From an uncultured Actinomycetes bacterium (GTDB lineage: Bacteria > Actinomycetota > Actinomycetes > Nanopelagicales > Nanopelagicaceae): DNA of 6,036 bases. Positions 1-6,036 of this stretch are shown piece by piece. The notes below the pieces were generated by a model, which was given only the letters and a program-made list of their open reading frames with translations, was not told the origin of the DNA and searched no databases. Location: the NCBI GenBank assembly GCA_903897155.1, contig CAIUAO010000043.1, positions 1-6,036 of the forward strand, read 5' to 3'. Made by a program: the position numbers and the translations under genes. How positions within the stretch are numbered: position 1 is the first letter of the stretch; every line of letters starts with the position of its first letter.

Positions 1-278
1 ATATTGATGGTGTTGAACTTGAATTTACTCATGAAGCACTAGAACTTGTTGCAGATCTCGCAATCAAGAGAGGTACTGGTGCTCGAGGCCTTCGAGCAAT
101 CATGGAAGAGACGCTTCTGGGTGTTATGTATGAAGTTCCATCACGCGCTGAAGTTGAGCGAGTAATCATCACTCCGGAAGTCGTAATGAAGGAAGCTACC
201 CCGCAATACATCAATCGCGGAACTGGCCCTAAGCGCGCAGTAAAAGGTGAAAAGAGCACAGAAGAGAAGAGCGCTTAA
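1..278 (+). CDS. clpX: ClpX, ATPase/unfoldase subunit of ClpXP protease (3' end only)
   Basis: This is the C-terminal end of the AAA+ unfoldase ClpX, which recognises tagged or misfolded proteins in the cytoplasm, unfolds them with ATP and threads them into the ClpP peptidase. The reading frame enters from outside the window (first whole codon at 3-5) and runs 91 codons to TAA at 276-278. The sensor-2 region is visible: KRGTGARGLRAIMEE is encoded at about 66-110, and the arginine of GAR (codon 84-86) is the expected sensor-2 residue that contacts nucleotide. It is followed by the small-domain segment VMYEVPSR and a VIITPEVV strand. The last 25 or so residues are a charged Lys/Glu-rich tail ending EKSA; from memory, actinobacterial ClpX proteins also often end in KSA. 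The zinc-binding domain and Walker motifs lie upstream, outside the window. The identification is firm; ClpX is distinguished from HslU by this C-terminal pattern and by the actinobacterial gene order. Confidence 0.93.
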   Translation, partial: IDGVELEFTHEALELVADLAIKRGTGARGLRAIMEETLLGVMYEVPSRAEVERVIITPEVVMKEATPQYINRGTGPKRAVKGEKSTEEKSA

Positions 279-282
279 CTTT

Positions 283-293
283 TAATCTAGACT
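283..293 (+). promoter_or_regulatory. Candidate -10 element(s) for valS, possibly leaderless
   Basis: The 24-nt spacer between clpX and valS contains two overlapping matches to the actinobacterial -10 pattern TANNNT: TAATCT (283-288) and TAGACT (288-293). The second lies 9 nt before the valS ATG, so transcription would begin at or just before the start codon; the first would leave a leader of only a few bases. No convincing -35 box lies at the expected distance, and the region upstream is clpX coding sequence. The call rests on a short, degenerate motif plus the missing Shine-Dalgarno sequence, so it is tentative. Confidence 0.25.
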
Positions 294-302
294 GACGTCC
301 CT

Positions 303-2894
303 ATGAATCAGTCCGATAAGAGACCCGAACTCGCTGCAAGCTTTAGCCCAGCTGAGATTGAAGGCGTTCTCTACAAGAAGTGGCAAGATGGTGGATATTT
401 CACCGCGGATGCATCTTCATCTAAACCACCATTCACAATTGTTATTCCGCCACCCAATGTGACTGGAAGTCTTCATATTGGTCACGCGCTTGATCACACC
501 CTGCAAGATATTTTGATTCGTATGAAGCGAATGAAAGGTTTTGAAGCTCTTTGGCTTCCTGGAATGGATCACGCTGGTATTGCAACTCAAAACGTTGTCG
601 AAAAACAATTGGCTACACAAGGTAGAACGCGTCATGATTTAGGTCGCGAAAAGTTTGTTGAAAAAGTCTGGGAATGGAAGAAAGAATCAGGCGGAGCAAT
701 TCTTGCTCAAATGAAACGTTTGGGTGACAGCGTTGATTGGTCGCGTGAGCGCTTCACGATGGATGAAGGATTATCTAAAGCAGTACTTGAAATCTTTAAG
801 CGCCTATATGACGCAGGCCTTATTTACCGCGCAGAGCGAATCATTAATTGGTGCCCAAGATGTTTGACTGCTCTTTCCGATATCGAAGTTGAGCATTCTG
901 ATGTTGCAGGTGAATTTGTATCAGTTCGATATGGTGATGGGGATTTATCAATTACCGTTGCAACAACCCGTCCAGAAACAATGTTGGGTGACGGAGCGGT
1001 TGCAGTTCATCCCGATGACCCAAGGTATTCACATCTAGTTGGTAAGCAAGTATTACTTCCACTTGCCAACAGAATGATTCCAATTATTGCTGACGAGTTA
1101 GTAGATCCTGACTTTGGAACGGGCGCAGTAAAGGTAACAGGAGCTCATGATCCGAATGACTTTGAAATGGCTACACGCCATGGCATTGAGATGCCAATCA
1201 TCATGAATATCAATGCGGTGATGGAAGGCTCAAATACTCAGTTTGATGGCATGGATCGCTTTGATGCACGTGTTGCTGTTGTTGAAGAACTTCGTAAACA
1301 AGGACGAGTTGTTGCTGAAAAGCGCCCATACATGCACTCTGTTGGACATTGCCAACGATGTGAAACGATTGTTGAGCCTCGCCTTTCTAAACAGTGGTTT
1401 GTCAAAGTTGCTCCACTTGCAAAAGCTGCCGGAGATGCTGTTCGTGATGGCCGCGTAAAGATTGAACCAGAAGAACTCGCTCCGCGTTATTTTGATTGGA
1501 TCGATAACATGCATGACTGGTGCATTTCGCGTCAGTTGTGGTGGGGTCATCGAATTCCTGTGTATTACGGACCAAATGATGAAGTAGTTGTATGTGGACC
1601 AAACGATGTTCCACCTGCCGGCTACACACAAGATCCAGATGTATTAGATACATGGTTCTCATCTGGTTTATGGCCATTTTCAACACTTGGTTGGCCAGAA
1701 GAAAGTGCTGATCTCAAGAAGTTTTATCCAACGAGTGTTTTAGTTACTGGTTATGACATTTTGTTCTTCTGGGTTGCTCGCATGATGCTCATGGGGCTTT
1801 TTGCAATGGATGGCGTTGCGCCATTTAAAACAATTGCTCTGCATGGATTAGTTCGAGATCGTTTTGGTAAAAAGATGTCTAAGAGCCGTGGAAATACTGT
1901 TGATCCAATTGAGTTTATGGATAAGTACGGATCCGATGCACTTCGCTTCACATTAGCAAGAGGCGCCAATCCAGGAGCAGACCAAGCGCTAGCCGAAGAG
2001 TGGATTGCAGGTGCTCGTAACTTTGCAACCAAACTATGGAACGCAACGCGCTTTGCAATGCTCAATGGCGCTAACGTTGAAGGAGAGTTACCTGAGTTCT
2101 CTACGCTCAATGTCATCGACCAATGGATTCTGACTCGTTTAAATGAAACTATTAAAGAGGCAGATGCTTATTTAGAGTCATTTGAATTCGCAAAAGCGTG
2201 TGAGCTGATTTATCACTTTGCTTGGGATGATTTATGCGATTGGTATCTAGAGCTCACTAAGTCCACGTTTGCTGGGGATGATTCAGCGCCAACGGCAAGA
2301 GTTCTTGGACATGTCCTAGATCAGCTATTGCGACTACTTCATCCGTCTATGCCATTTATTACGGAAGAACTCTGGTGCACTCTCACAGGTGGGCAGACTC
2401 TTGTTAATGCAGCATGGCCGGTATCAGATGAAAAGCTTGTAAATCCTGATTCCATTAAGGCCGTGGCCACTATCCAAGAGATCATCACTGACATTCGTAG
2501 ATTTAGAAATGATCAAGGGATTAAGACTTCAGCAAAAATTATTGCTAAGTTTTCGGGTCTTGGTGAACTTGCGGCATATGAAGATTCGATTCGTTTCATC
2601 GTTCGCTGTGACAAAGCAGAAGGAAGCTACACAGCAAAGATTGAAGTTGGTTCCGTCACCGTTGAGTTTGATCTCACGGGGGCAATTGATATCAAAGCAG
2701 AGCGTGCGCGTTTAACTAAGGATTTAGCAACTGCCCTAAAGGATTTAACAACTGCTCAGGTCAAACTAGATAACGAAGGCTTTATGGCGAAAGCACCTCT
2801 TGATGTTGTGACTGAAATCAGAGAGCGTTTAGTTCTAACAACTGCTGACATTGCAAGGTTAGAAGCCGCATTAGCCGCGCTTCCTGCAGAATAA
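303..2894 (+). CDS. valS: Valyl-tRNA synthetase
   Basis: This class Ia synthetase charges tRNA-Val with valine in the cytoplasm and hydrolyses mischarged threonine. Its 863 residues are close to the usual bacterial length (about 870-950). The Rossmann catalytic fold has HIGH at 58-61, within PPPNVTGSLHIGH, and KMSKS at 524-528. The CP1 editing insertion carries TTRPET (221-226), GTGAVKVT (272-279) and AHDPNDF (281-287), the expected ValRS editing signatures. Two CxxC pairs (C184/C187 in NWCPRC and C350/C353 in GHCQRC) look like zinc-knuckle ligands, which some ValRS keep and others such as E. coli lack. DWCISRQLWWGHRIP (405-419) and DVLDTWFSSGLWPFS (446-460) are typical of the family. An anticodon-binding helical domain follows (about 600-750), then a C-terminal coiled coil (about 797-860). 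The ATG at 303 gives the natural N-terminus, although no clear Shine-Dalgarno precedes it. It lies 24 nt after clpX and 2 nt before folC. Nothing appears truncated. Confidence 0.98.
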   Translation: MNQSDKRPELAASFSPAEIEGVLYKKWQDGGYFTADASSSKPPFTIVIPPPNVTGSLHIGHALDHTLQDILIRMKRMKGFEALWLPGMDHAGIATQNVVEKQLATQGRTRHDLGREKFVEKVWEWKKESGGAILAQMKRLGDSVDWSRERFTMDEGLSKAVLEIFKRLYDAGLIYRAERIINWCPRCLTALSDIEVEHSDVAGEFVSVRYGDGDLSITVATTRPETMLGDGAVAVHPDDPRYSHLVGKQVLLPLANRMIPIIADELVDPDFGTGAVKVTGAHDPNDFEMATRHGIEMPIIMNINAVMEGSNTQFDGMDRFDARVAVVEELRKQGRVVAEKRPYMHSVGHCQRCETIVEPRLSKQWFVKVAPLAKAAGDAVRDGRVKIEPEELAPRYFDWIDNMHDWCISRQLWWGHRIPVYYGPNDEVVVCGPNDVPPAGYTQDPDVLDTWFSSGLWPFSTLGWPEESADLKKFYPTSVLVTGYDILFFWVARMMLMGLFAMDGVAPFKTIALHGLVRDRFGKKMSKSRGNTVDPIEFMDKYGSDALRFTLARGANPGADQALAEEWIAGARNFATKLWNATRFAMLNGANVEGELPEFSTLNVIDQWILTRLNETIKEADAYLESFEFAKACELIYHFAWDDLCDWYLELTKSTFAGDDSAPTARVLGHVLDQLLRLLHPSMPFITEELWCTLTGGQTLVNAAWPVSDEKLVNPDSIKAVATIQEIITDIRRFRNDQGIKTSAKIIAKFSGLGELAAYEDSIRFIVRCDKAEGSYTAKIEVGSVTVEFDLTGAIDIKAERARLTKDLATALKDLTTAQVKLDNEGFMAKAPLDVVTEIRERLVLTTADIARLEAALAALPAE
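2718..2755 (+). repeat. Imperfect 21-bp-periodic repeat within valS coiled coil
   Basis: A 17-nt unit, AAGGATTTAGCAACTGC at 2718-2734, recurs at 2739-2755 with one mismatch (G to A). The offset is exactly 21 nt, or seven codons. It encodes KDLATAL followed by KDLTTAQ (residues 806-819), two successive heptads of the C-terminal coiled coil that in ValRS contacts tRNA. A related stretch, ACAACTGCTGA, recurs near 2837-2847. Because the period equals one heptad, local duplication or convergent codon choice could equally explain it. Confidence 0.7.
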
Positions 2895-2896
2895 AT

Positions 2897-4258
2897 ATGA
2901 CAACGTCTGAAGACTTCGAGGTAGTAGCACTTATAGAAAAAGAGTTGAATAAACGCTGGCCAGAAACAAAGATTGAGCCTTCACTGGATCGCATTGCTGC
3001 CCTGTGTGATGCACTCGGTTCACCGCAGCTTTCTTACCCCACTGTCCATATTGCTGGGACAAATGGAAAGACGACTACAGCGCGCATGAGTGATGCACTT
3101 TTTCGCGGGCTTGGGTATCGCACAGGGCGTTTTACAAGTCCGCATCTAGAGAGTTTTTTAGAACGAATTTCTATTAATGGGTTAGCAATTACTCCTGAAG
3201 GAATTATTTCAACATATAACGATGTTGCTCTTTATTTTGACCTTATTGATAGCAGACAAGAGCATCCGATTTCATTTTTTGAAGCTATGACAGCACTTGC
3301 ATTTGTTGCCTTCGCAGAATTTCCTGTGGATATTGCTGTGATTGAAGCAGGGATGGGTGGTGAATGGGATGCAACTAATGTTATTCAAAGTCAGGTTTCA
3401 GTTATAACTCCTATTGGCTTAGATCATATGGAGTACCTTGGAAACACACTTGAAGAGATTGCGTTAACAAAGTCAGGAATTATTAAGCCAGAGTCACATG
3501 TTGTTTTAGCAGCTCAGAAGCCAGAAGTAGCAACTGTATTAATGGCGCGCGTTCTAGAACGTGCAGCAATCCCTTATCGCGAGGGAGTCGAGTTTGCTGT
3601 AAAGAAAAGAGATCTGGCAGTAGGTGGTCAGCTTCTAACAATTGAAGGCATTCACGGTACCTACACAGATATTTTCGTGCCTCTCTATGGCGCTCATCAA
3701 GCCACAAATGCTGCACTTTCATTAGTCACAGCTGAGGCATTCGCCGGAGTTCAATTAGACGAGGAAGTAGTCCGTAACTCATTTTTGGCAGTTGATTCCC
3801 CAGGAAGACTTGAAATTGTTTATCGGGACCCAACAGTTATTATTGATGCAGCGCACAATCCACATGGTGCTCATGCACTTTCTATTACTTTGGCCAACGA
3901 ATTTGATTTTGAAAGTATTTTTGGGGTTCTTGCTATCTTGGGAGACAAAGATGTTGATGGAGTTCTGGCTGAGCTGGAGAAAGTAATTGACAGGCTTGTT
4001 GTTACGCAGAATTCATCAGATCGTGCGATGCCTGCTGATGAACTATATAAACGAGCAGTAAATGTTTTTGGGCAAGACCGCACATATCTTGAGCCTGATT
4101 TGAGGAGTGCAATTACCTACTCAATGGAACAGTGCACTTTGCTCAACCAGGTCAGCGAAGGAATTTCATCAGTGGTGGTTACTGGTTCAGTAGTGACAGC
4201 AGGGGAGAGTCGTAAAATTCTCAGAAGTATTGCGGGCAGAAACGATGGTTCGTTGTGA
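2897..4258 (+). CDS. folC: Bifunctional folylpolyglutamate synthase / dihydrofolate synthase
   Basis: FolC adds glutamate to dihydropteroate to make dihydrofolate and then extends the glutamate tail of reduced folates, using ATP; the tail retains folates in the cell. The 453-residue protein is a Mur-ligase-family enzyme of normal length. The P-loop is HIAGTNGKTTTARM (51-64), with K58 as the phosphate-binding lysine. Family landmarks follow: TSPHLESFLERI (80-91), FFEAMTALAF (127-136), IEAGMGGEWDATN (149-161), GLDHMEYLG (174-182), GRLEIV (303-308), DAAHNPHG (318-325) and GDKDVDG (349-355). The usual GLGGRLDATN appears here as GMGGEWDATN; a tryptophan at that place is, from memory, common in actinobacterial FolC. 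The ATG lies 2 nt after the valS stop with no convincing Shine-Dalgarno, so it is probably translated by coupling to valS. Its last bases overlap the next gene. Whether both activities are present cannot be read from sequence alone, since single-function enzymes look similar. Confidence 0.96.
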   Translation: MTTSEDFEVVALIEKELNKRWPETKIEPSLDRIAALCDALGSPQLSYPTVHIAGTNGKTTTARMSDALFRGLGYRTGRFTSPHLESFLERISINGLAITPEGIISTYNDVALYFDLIDSRQEHPISFFEAMTALAFVAFAEFPVDIAVIEAGMGGEWDATNVIQSQVSVITPIGLDHMEYLGNTLEEIALTKSGIIKPESHVVLAAQKPEVATVLMARVLERAAIPYREGVEFAVKKRDLAVGGQLLTIEGIHGTYTDIFVPLYGAHQATNAALSLVTAEAFAGVQLDEEVVRNSFLAVDSPGRLEIVYRDPTVIIDAAHNPHGAHALSITLANEFDFESIFGVLAILGDKDVDGVLAELEKVIDRLVVTQNSSDRAMPADELYKRAVNVFGQDRTYLEPDLRSAITYSMEQCTLLNQVSEGISSVVVTGSVVTAGESRKILRSIAGRNDGSL

Positions 4259-4602
4259 GAGTACTAGGAGCGTCGGTTCTTGCAATGGAATCTTTAGTAA
4301 TGGGATTTGCGCTATTGCTTGCCATGGACAAACACAGCGGGGCTGAAATTACTTTGGGAGCGATACTTGCACTGCTAATTTTAATAACTGCAGGGATGAC
4401 AAAGAGGGTGAGTGGCTGGATCCTGGGAAGTATCTGGCAGATCTGCTTGATCGCTTACGGCATGGTTGTCCCCACTATGTATTTCATGGGAGCACTCTTT
4501 GCTCTTCTTTGGGTGTGCGCCTATTTCATAGGGAAAAAGGGCGAGAGAGCCCGCGCTCAAATGATGGATACACTTGGCCCATGGAAAGAACCCTCGTCTT
4601 AA
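4255..4602 (+). CDS. DUF4233-type small integral membrane protein, function unknown
   Basis: This encodes a 115-residue hydrophobic protein. Position and pattern match the uncharacterised DUF4233 family usually found between folC and ndk in Actinobacteria (Rv2446c occupies this slot in Mycobacterium tuberculosis). Four membrane helices are plausible: about 4-24, 33-48, 53-71 and 73-92. Positive residues lie at R2, at K50-R51 between helices 2 and 3, and at K94-K95 after helix 4, which predicts both ends in the cytoplasm. Helix 1 contains a buried glutamate (E12). A polar tail of about 22 residues ends WKEPSS. The start is GTG at 4255, sharing GTGA with the folC stop; this keeps the early RVLGAS stretch, which resembles the start of family members. 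An internal ATG at 4285 has AGGAG 14 nt upstream (4266-4270) but would cut into helix 1. No catalytic motif is visible and I assign no function. Family membership is recalled, not searched. Confidence 0.85.
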   Translation: MRVLGASVLAMESLVMGFALLLAMDKHSGAEITLGAILALLILITAGMTKRVSGWILGSIWQICLIAYGMVVPTMYFMGALFALLWVCAYFIGKKGERARAQMMDTLGPWKEPSS

Positions 4603-5009
4603 TCAAGCCCGATGGCGTTAAGCGCAATTTGGTGGGACAAGTTCTTTCTCGTATTGAAGCTAAAGGTTATTCACTCGTTGCAATCAAAACTATGAACGCT
4701 GATCGTCCACTTCTTGCCAAGCATTATGCCGAGCATGAGGGCAAGCCATTTTTTGAACCGCTTATAGAGTTTATGACTTCTGGCCCAATCGTTGCAGTTA
4801 TTGCAGAAGGCAATCGAGTAGTCGAAGGTTTTCGCAAACTAGCTGGAACAACAGATCCAACCACTGCTGAGCCTGGAACTATTCGTGGTGACCTAGCGGC
4901 AGATGTTGGAACAAAAGTTGTTCAAAATATTGTCCATGGTTCAGATTCAGTTGAATCAGCTAACCGTGAAATTGAAATTTTCTTCCCTGAGTTTGCGAAA
5001 GGACGCTAA
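4581..5009 (+). CDS. ndk: Nucleoside diphosphate kinase
   Basis: NDK moves the gamma phosphate from ATP to other NDPs and dNDPs through a phospho-histidine, balancing cytoplasmic NTP pools. The 142-residue protein has the normal compact bacterial length. It opens with MERTLVLIKPDGVKRN (K9 is the conserved nucleotide-site lysine), contains FRKLAGTTDP (84-93) and PGTIRGDL (98-105, with R102), and has the active-site block NIVHGSDSVESA (116-127) in which H119 is the phosphorylated histidine. It ends REIEIFFPEF, typical of the family. The ATG at 4581 is chosen because conserved NDK sequence starts there; the same frame stays open upstream to 4509, but that adds 24 residues unlike NDK that merely translate the DUF4233 gene in another frame. 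It overlaps the DUF4233 gene by 22 nt and has only a weak, distant purine tract (GATGGA, 4563-4568), so coupled translation is likely. The stop codon overlaps the mreB start. Confidence 0.98.
   Translation: MERTLVLIKPDGVKRNLVGQVLSRIEAKGYSLVAIKTMNADRPLLAKHYAEHEGKPFFEPLIEFMTSGPIVAVIAEGNRVVEGFRKLAGTTDPTTAEPGTIRGDLAADVGTKVVQNIVHGSDSVESANREIEIFFPEFAKGR
4998..5003 (+). promoter_or_regulatory. Ribosome binding site of mreB
   Basis: AAAGGA lies inside the last codons of ndk, 5 nt before the ATG at 5009. It is the clearest Shine-Dalgarno among the gene starts in this window and favours the ATG at 5009 over the internal ATG at 5036 (Met10), which has no well-placed purine tract. Confidence 0.7.
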
Positions 5010-6036
5010 TGGCTAAGGAAAAGAACCATAACCGCATGTCGTTTATTGGACGAGATATGGCTGTTGATTTAGGAACCGCTAATACTCTTGTCTATGTAAG
5101 AGGTCGCGGCATAGTTCTTAATGAGCCATCAGTGGTCGCAGTCAATCAAGACACTGGAGCGATTCTTGCTGTTGGTATTGAAGCCAAGCGCATGATTGGT
5201 CGTACTCCTGGAAACATTGTTGCAATTCGTCCACTTAAAGATGGCGTGATCGCTGACTTTGATACAACAGAGCGCATGCTTCGTTACTTTATTCAAAAGG
5301 TTCATCGCCGCCGTTATCTTGCAAAGCCTCGTATTGTCGTATGTGTTCCTTCAGGAATTACAGGAGTTGAACAGCGTGCTGTGAAAGATGCAGGGTATGC
5401 AGCTGGCGCACGTAAGGTCTACATCATTGAAGAACCTATGGCTGCTGCAATTGGTGCAGGTCTACCGATCCATGAGCCAACAGGAAATATGGTTGTTGAT
5501 ATTGGTGGAGGAACGACTGAAGTTGCTGTTATTTCTCTTGGAGGAATTGTTACTGCTCTTTCAATTCGCGTAGGCGGAGATGAATTGGATCAAGCAATTA
5601 TTGACTGGGTAAAGCGTGAATATTCTCTCTTGCTTGGTGAGCGCACGGCTGAAGAAATTAAGATGGCAATTGGCTCTGCCTATCGCCTTCCTAATGAGCC
5701 AGATGCTGAAATTCGTGGTCGCGATCTTGCGACGGGTCTTCCTAAGACAATTCTGGTATCGGCTGAAGATATTCGTAAGGCGCTCGATGAGCCTGTCAAT
5801 CAGATCATCAATGCAATCAAGAGCACATTGGATAAGACGCCACCTGAGCTTGCAAGTGATTTGATGGACCGAGGAATTGTTCTTACTGGTGGCGGAGCAC
5901 TACTTCGTGGATTAGATGAGCGTTTGCGCCATGAAACTGGAATGCCGGTACATATTTGTGAGCGTCCGCTTCAAGCTGTTGCAGAAGGTTCAGGTAAGTG
6001 TGTTGAAGAATTTGAAGCCTTGGAAAAGGTTTTAAT
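5009..6036 (+). CDS. mreB: Rod shape-determining protein MreB (3' end outside window)
   Basis: MreB is the bacterial actin homologue. It forms ATP-dependent filaments under the inner membrane and guides the elongation complex (MreC, MreD, RodA, PBP2) that builds side-wall peptidoglycan. The frame starts at ATG 5009, which shares its A with the ndk stop, and is open for 342 codons to the window edge. Since MreB is usually about 335-350 residues, only a few codons should be missing. Actin-fold motifs are all present: phosphate-1 DLGTANT (20-26), connect-1 PLKDGVIADF (75-84), the catalytic-glutamate region EEPMAAAIGAGL (141-152), phosphate-2 DIGGGTTE (164-171), RVGGDELD (187-194) and adenosine-binding GIVLTGGGALLRGL (289-302). 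GSGKCVEEFEAL (327-338) is a typical C-terminal segment. Residues 1-10 add a short basic tip before the conserved SFIGRDMAVDLG. The position after ndk matches Streptomyces, where mreC and mreD follow. An Mbl paralogue is possible, but the sequence and context favour MreB. Confidence 0.97.
   Translation, partial: MAKEKNHNRMSFIGRDMAVDLGTANTLVYVRGRGIVLNEPSVVAVNQDTGAILAVGIEAKRMIGRTPGNIVAIRPLKDGVIADFDTTERMLRYFIQKVHRRRYLAKPRIVVCVPSGITGVEQRAVKDAGYAAGARKVYIIEEPMAAAIGAGLPIHEPTGNMVVDIGGGTTEVAVISLGGIVTALSIRVGGDELDQAIIDWVKREYSLLLGERTAEEIKMAIGSAYRLPNEPDAEIRGRDLATGLPKTILVSAEDIRKALDEPVNQIINAIKSTLDKTPPELASDLMDRGIVLTGGGALLRGLDERLRHETGMPVHICERPLQAVAEGSGKCVEEFEALEKVL

Noticed and set aside
29..259. Antisense 76-codon open frame opposite the end of clpX.
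   Set aside because: The + strand frame here is clearly ClpX; the antisense peptide is Ser/Arg-rich with no recognisable domain.
294..299. GACGTC palindrome in the clpX-valS spacer as a possible operator.
   Set aside because: A single 6-bp palindrome is expected often by chance, and no flanking symmetry extends it.
279..302. Terminator or attenuator between clpX and valS.
   Set aside because: The 24-nt spacer contains no GC-rich stem and no following U-tract.
1230..1686. Overlapping antisense open frames of 133 and 94 codons inside valS.
   Set aside because: They lie opposite a continuous, fully conserved ValRS coding frame, show no recognisable motif and have low-complexity, unprotein-like composition; they are shadows of valS.
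1751..2116. Antisense open frame of 121 codons opposite the KMSKS region of valS.
   Set aside because: It is a complement of conserved ValRS codons with no recognisable domain or ribosome binding site.
4285..4287. Internal ATG as the true start of the DUF4233 gene (AGGAG at 4266-4270).
   Set aside because: The 14-nt spacing is long, it would remove part of the first membrane helix, and the GTG at 4255 gives the classic 4-nt overlap with folC and keeps the family-like N-terminus. It stays a minor alternative.
4509..4580. In-frame upstream extension of ndk (24 extra codons from an ATG at 4509).
   Set aside because: The added residues do not resemble any NDK N-terminus and are the DUF4233 gene read in another frame; conserved NDK sequence begins exactly at the Met at 4581.
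5388..5864. Two short + strand open frames (61 and 82 codons) in the right-hand part of the window.
   Set aside because: They are other-frame shadows of mreB, whose own frame runs unbroken off the window edge with every actin-fold motif in place.

Overview
The window is an ordinary, densely packed housekeeping region of what looks like a low-GC actinobacterium. It holds six genes, all on the + strand: the 3' end of clpX, valS, folC, a small DUF4233-type membrane protein gene, ndk, and mreB (open at the right edge). This order (clpX, valS, folC, DUF4233, ndk, then mreB or an rne-type gene) is, from recalled gene maps, typical of Actinobacteria such as Streptomyces and, in part, Mycobacterium. 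The MreB protein also reads very like actinobacterial MreB, including an N-terminus of the SFIGRDMAVDLGTANTL type, and the ClpX tail ends in KSA as actinobacterial ClpX often does. Base composition is far below that of most Actinobacteria: three 60-base lines counted by hand gave 30-48% GC. Together with the compact layout, this suggests a streamlined aquatic lineage such as the freshwater acI group (Nanopelagicales). That assignment is inference, not shown directly.

Layout. Positions 1-278 encode the last 91 codons of ClpX, the ATPase of the ClpXP protease. After 24 non-coding bases, valS (303-2894) encodes valyl-tRNA synthetase. The spacer has no convincing Shine-Dalgarno sequence and no hairpin, but it holds TANNNT-like -10 candidates, so valS may have its own promoter and a very short or absent leader. 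From valS onward there is almost no spacer. folC (2897-4258) starts 2 nt after the valS stop. The DUF4233 gene (4255-4602) overlaps folC by 4 nt. ndk (4581-5009) overlaps the DUF4233 gene by 22 nt. mreB (from 5009) overlaps the ndk stop by 1 nt. Co-transcription with translational coupling is likely.

The genes serve different basic processes: protein quality control, tRNA charging, folate polyglutamylation, NTP balance and rod-shape cell-wall growth. The group is better read as a conserved growth-linked operon than as one pathway. mreB is probably followed outside the window by mreC, mreD, a class B penicillin-binding protein and rodA. The one gene without a known function is the DUF4233 membrane protein. 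I see no mobile element, CRISPR array, RNA gene, phage gene or defence system, and nothing that amounts to a previously undescribed system. No stretch longer than 24 bases lacks a gene.
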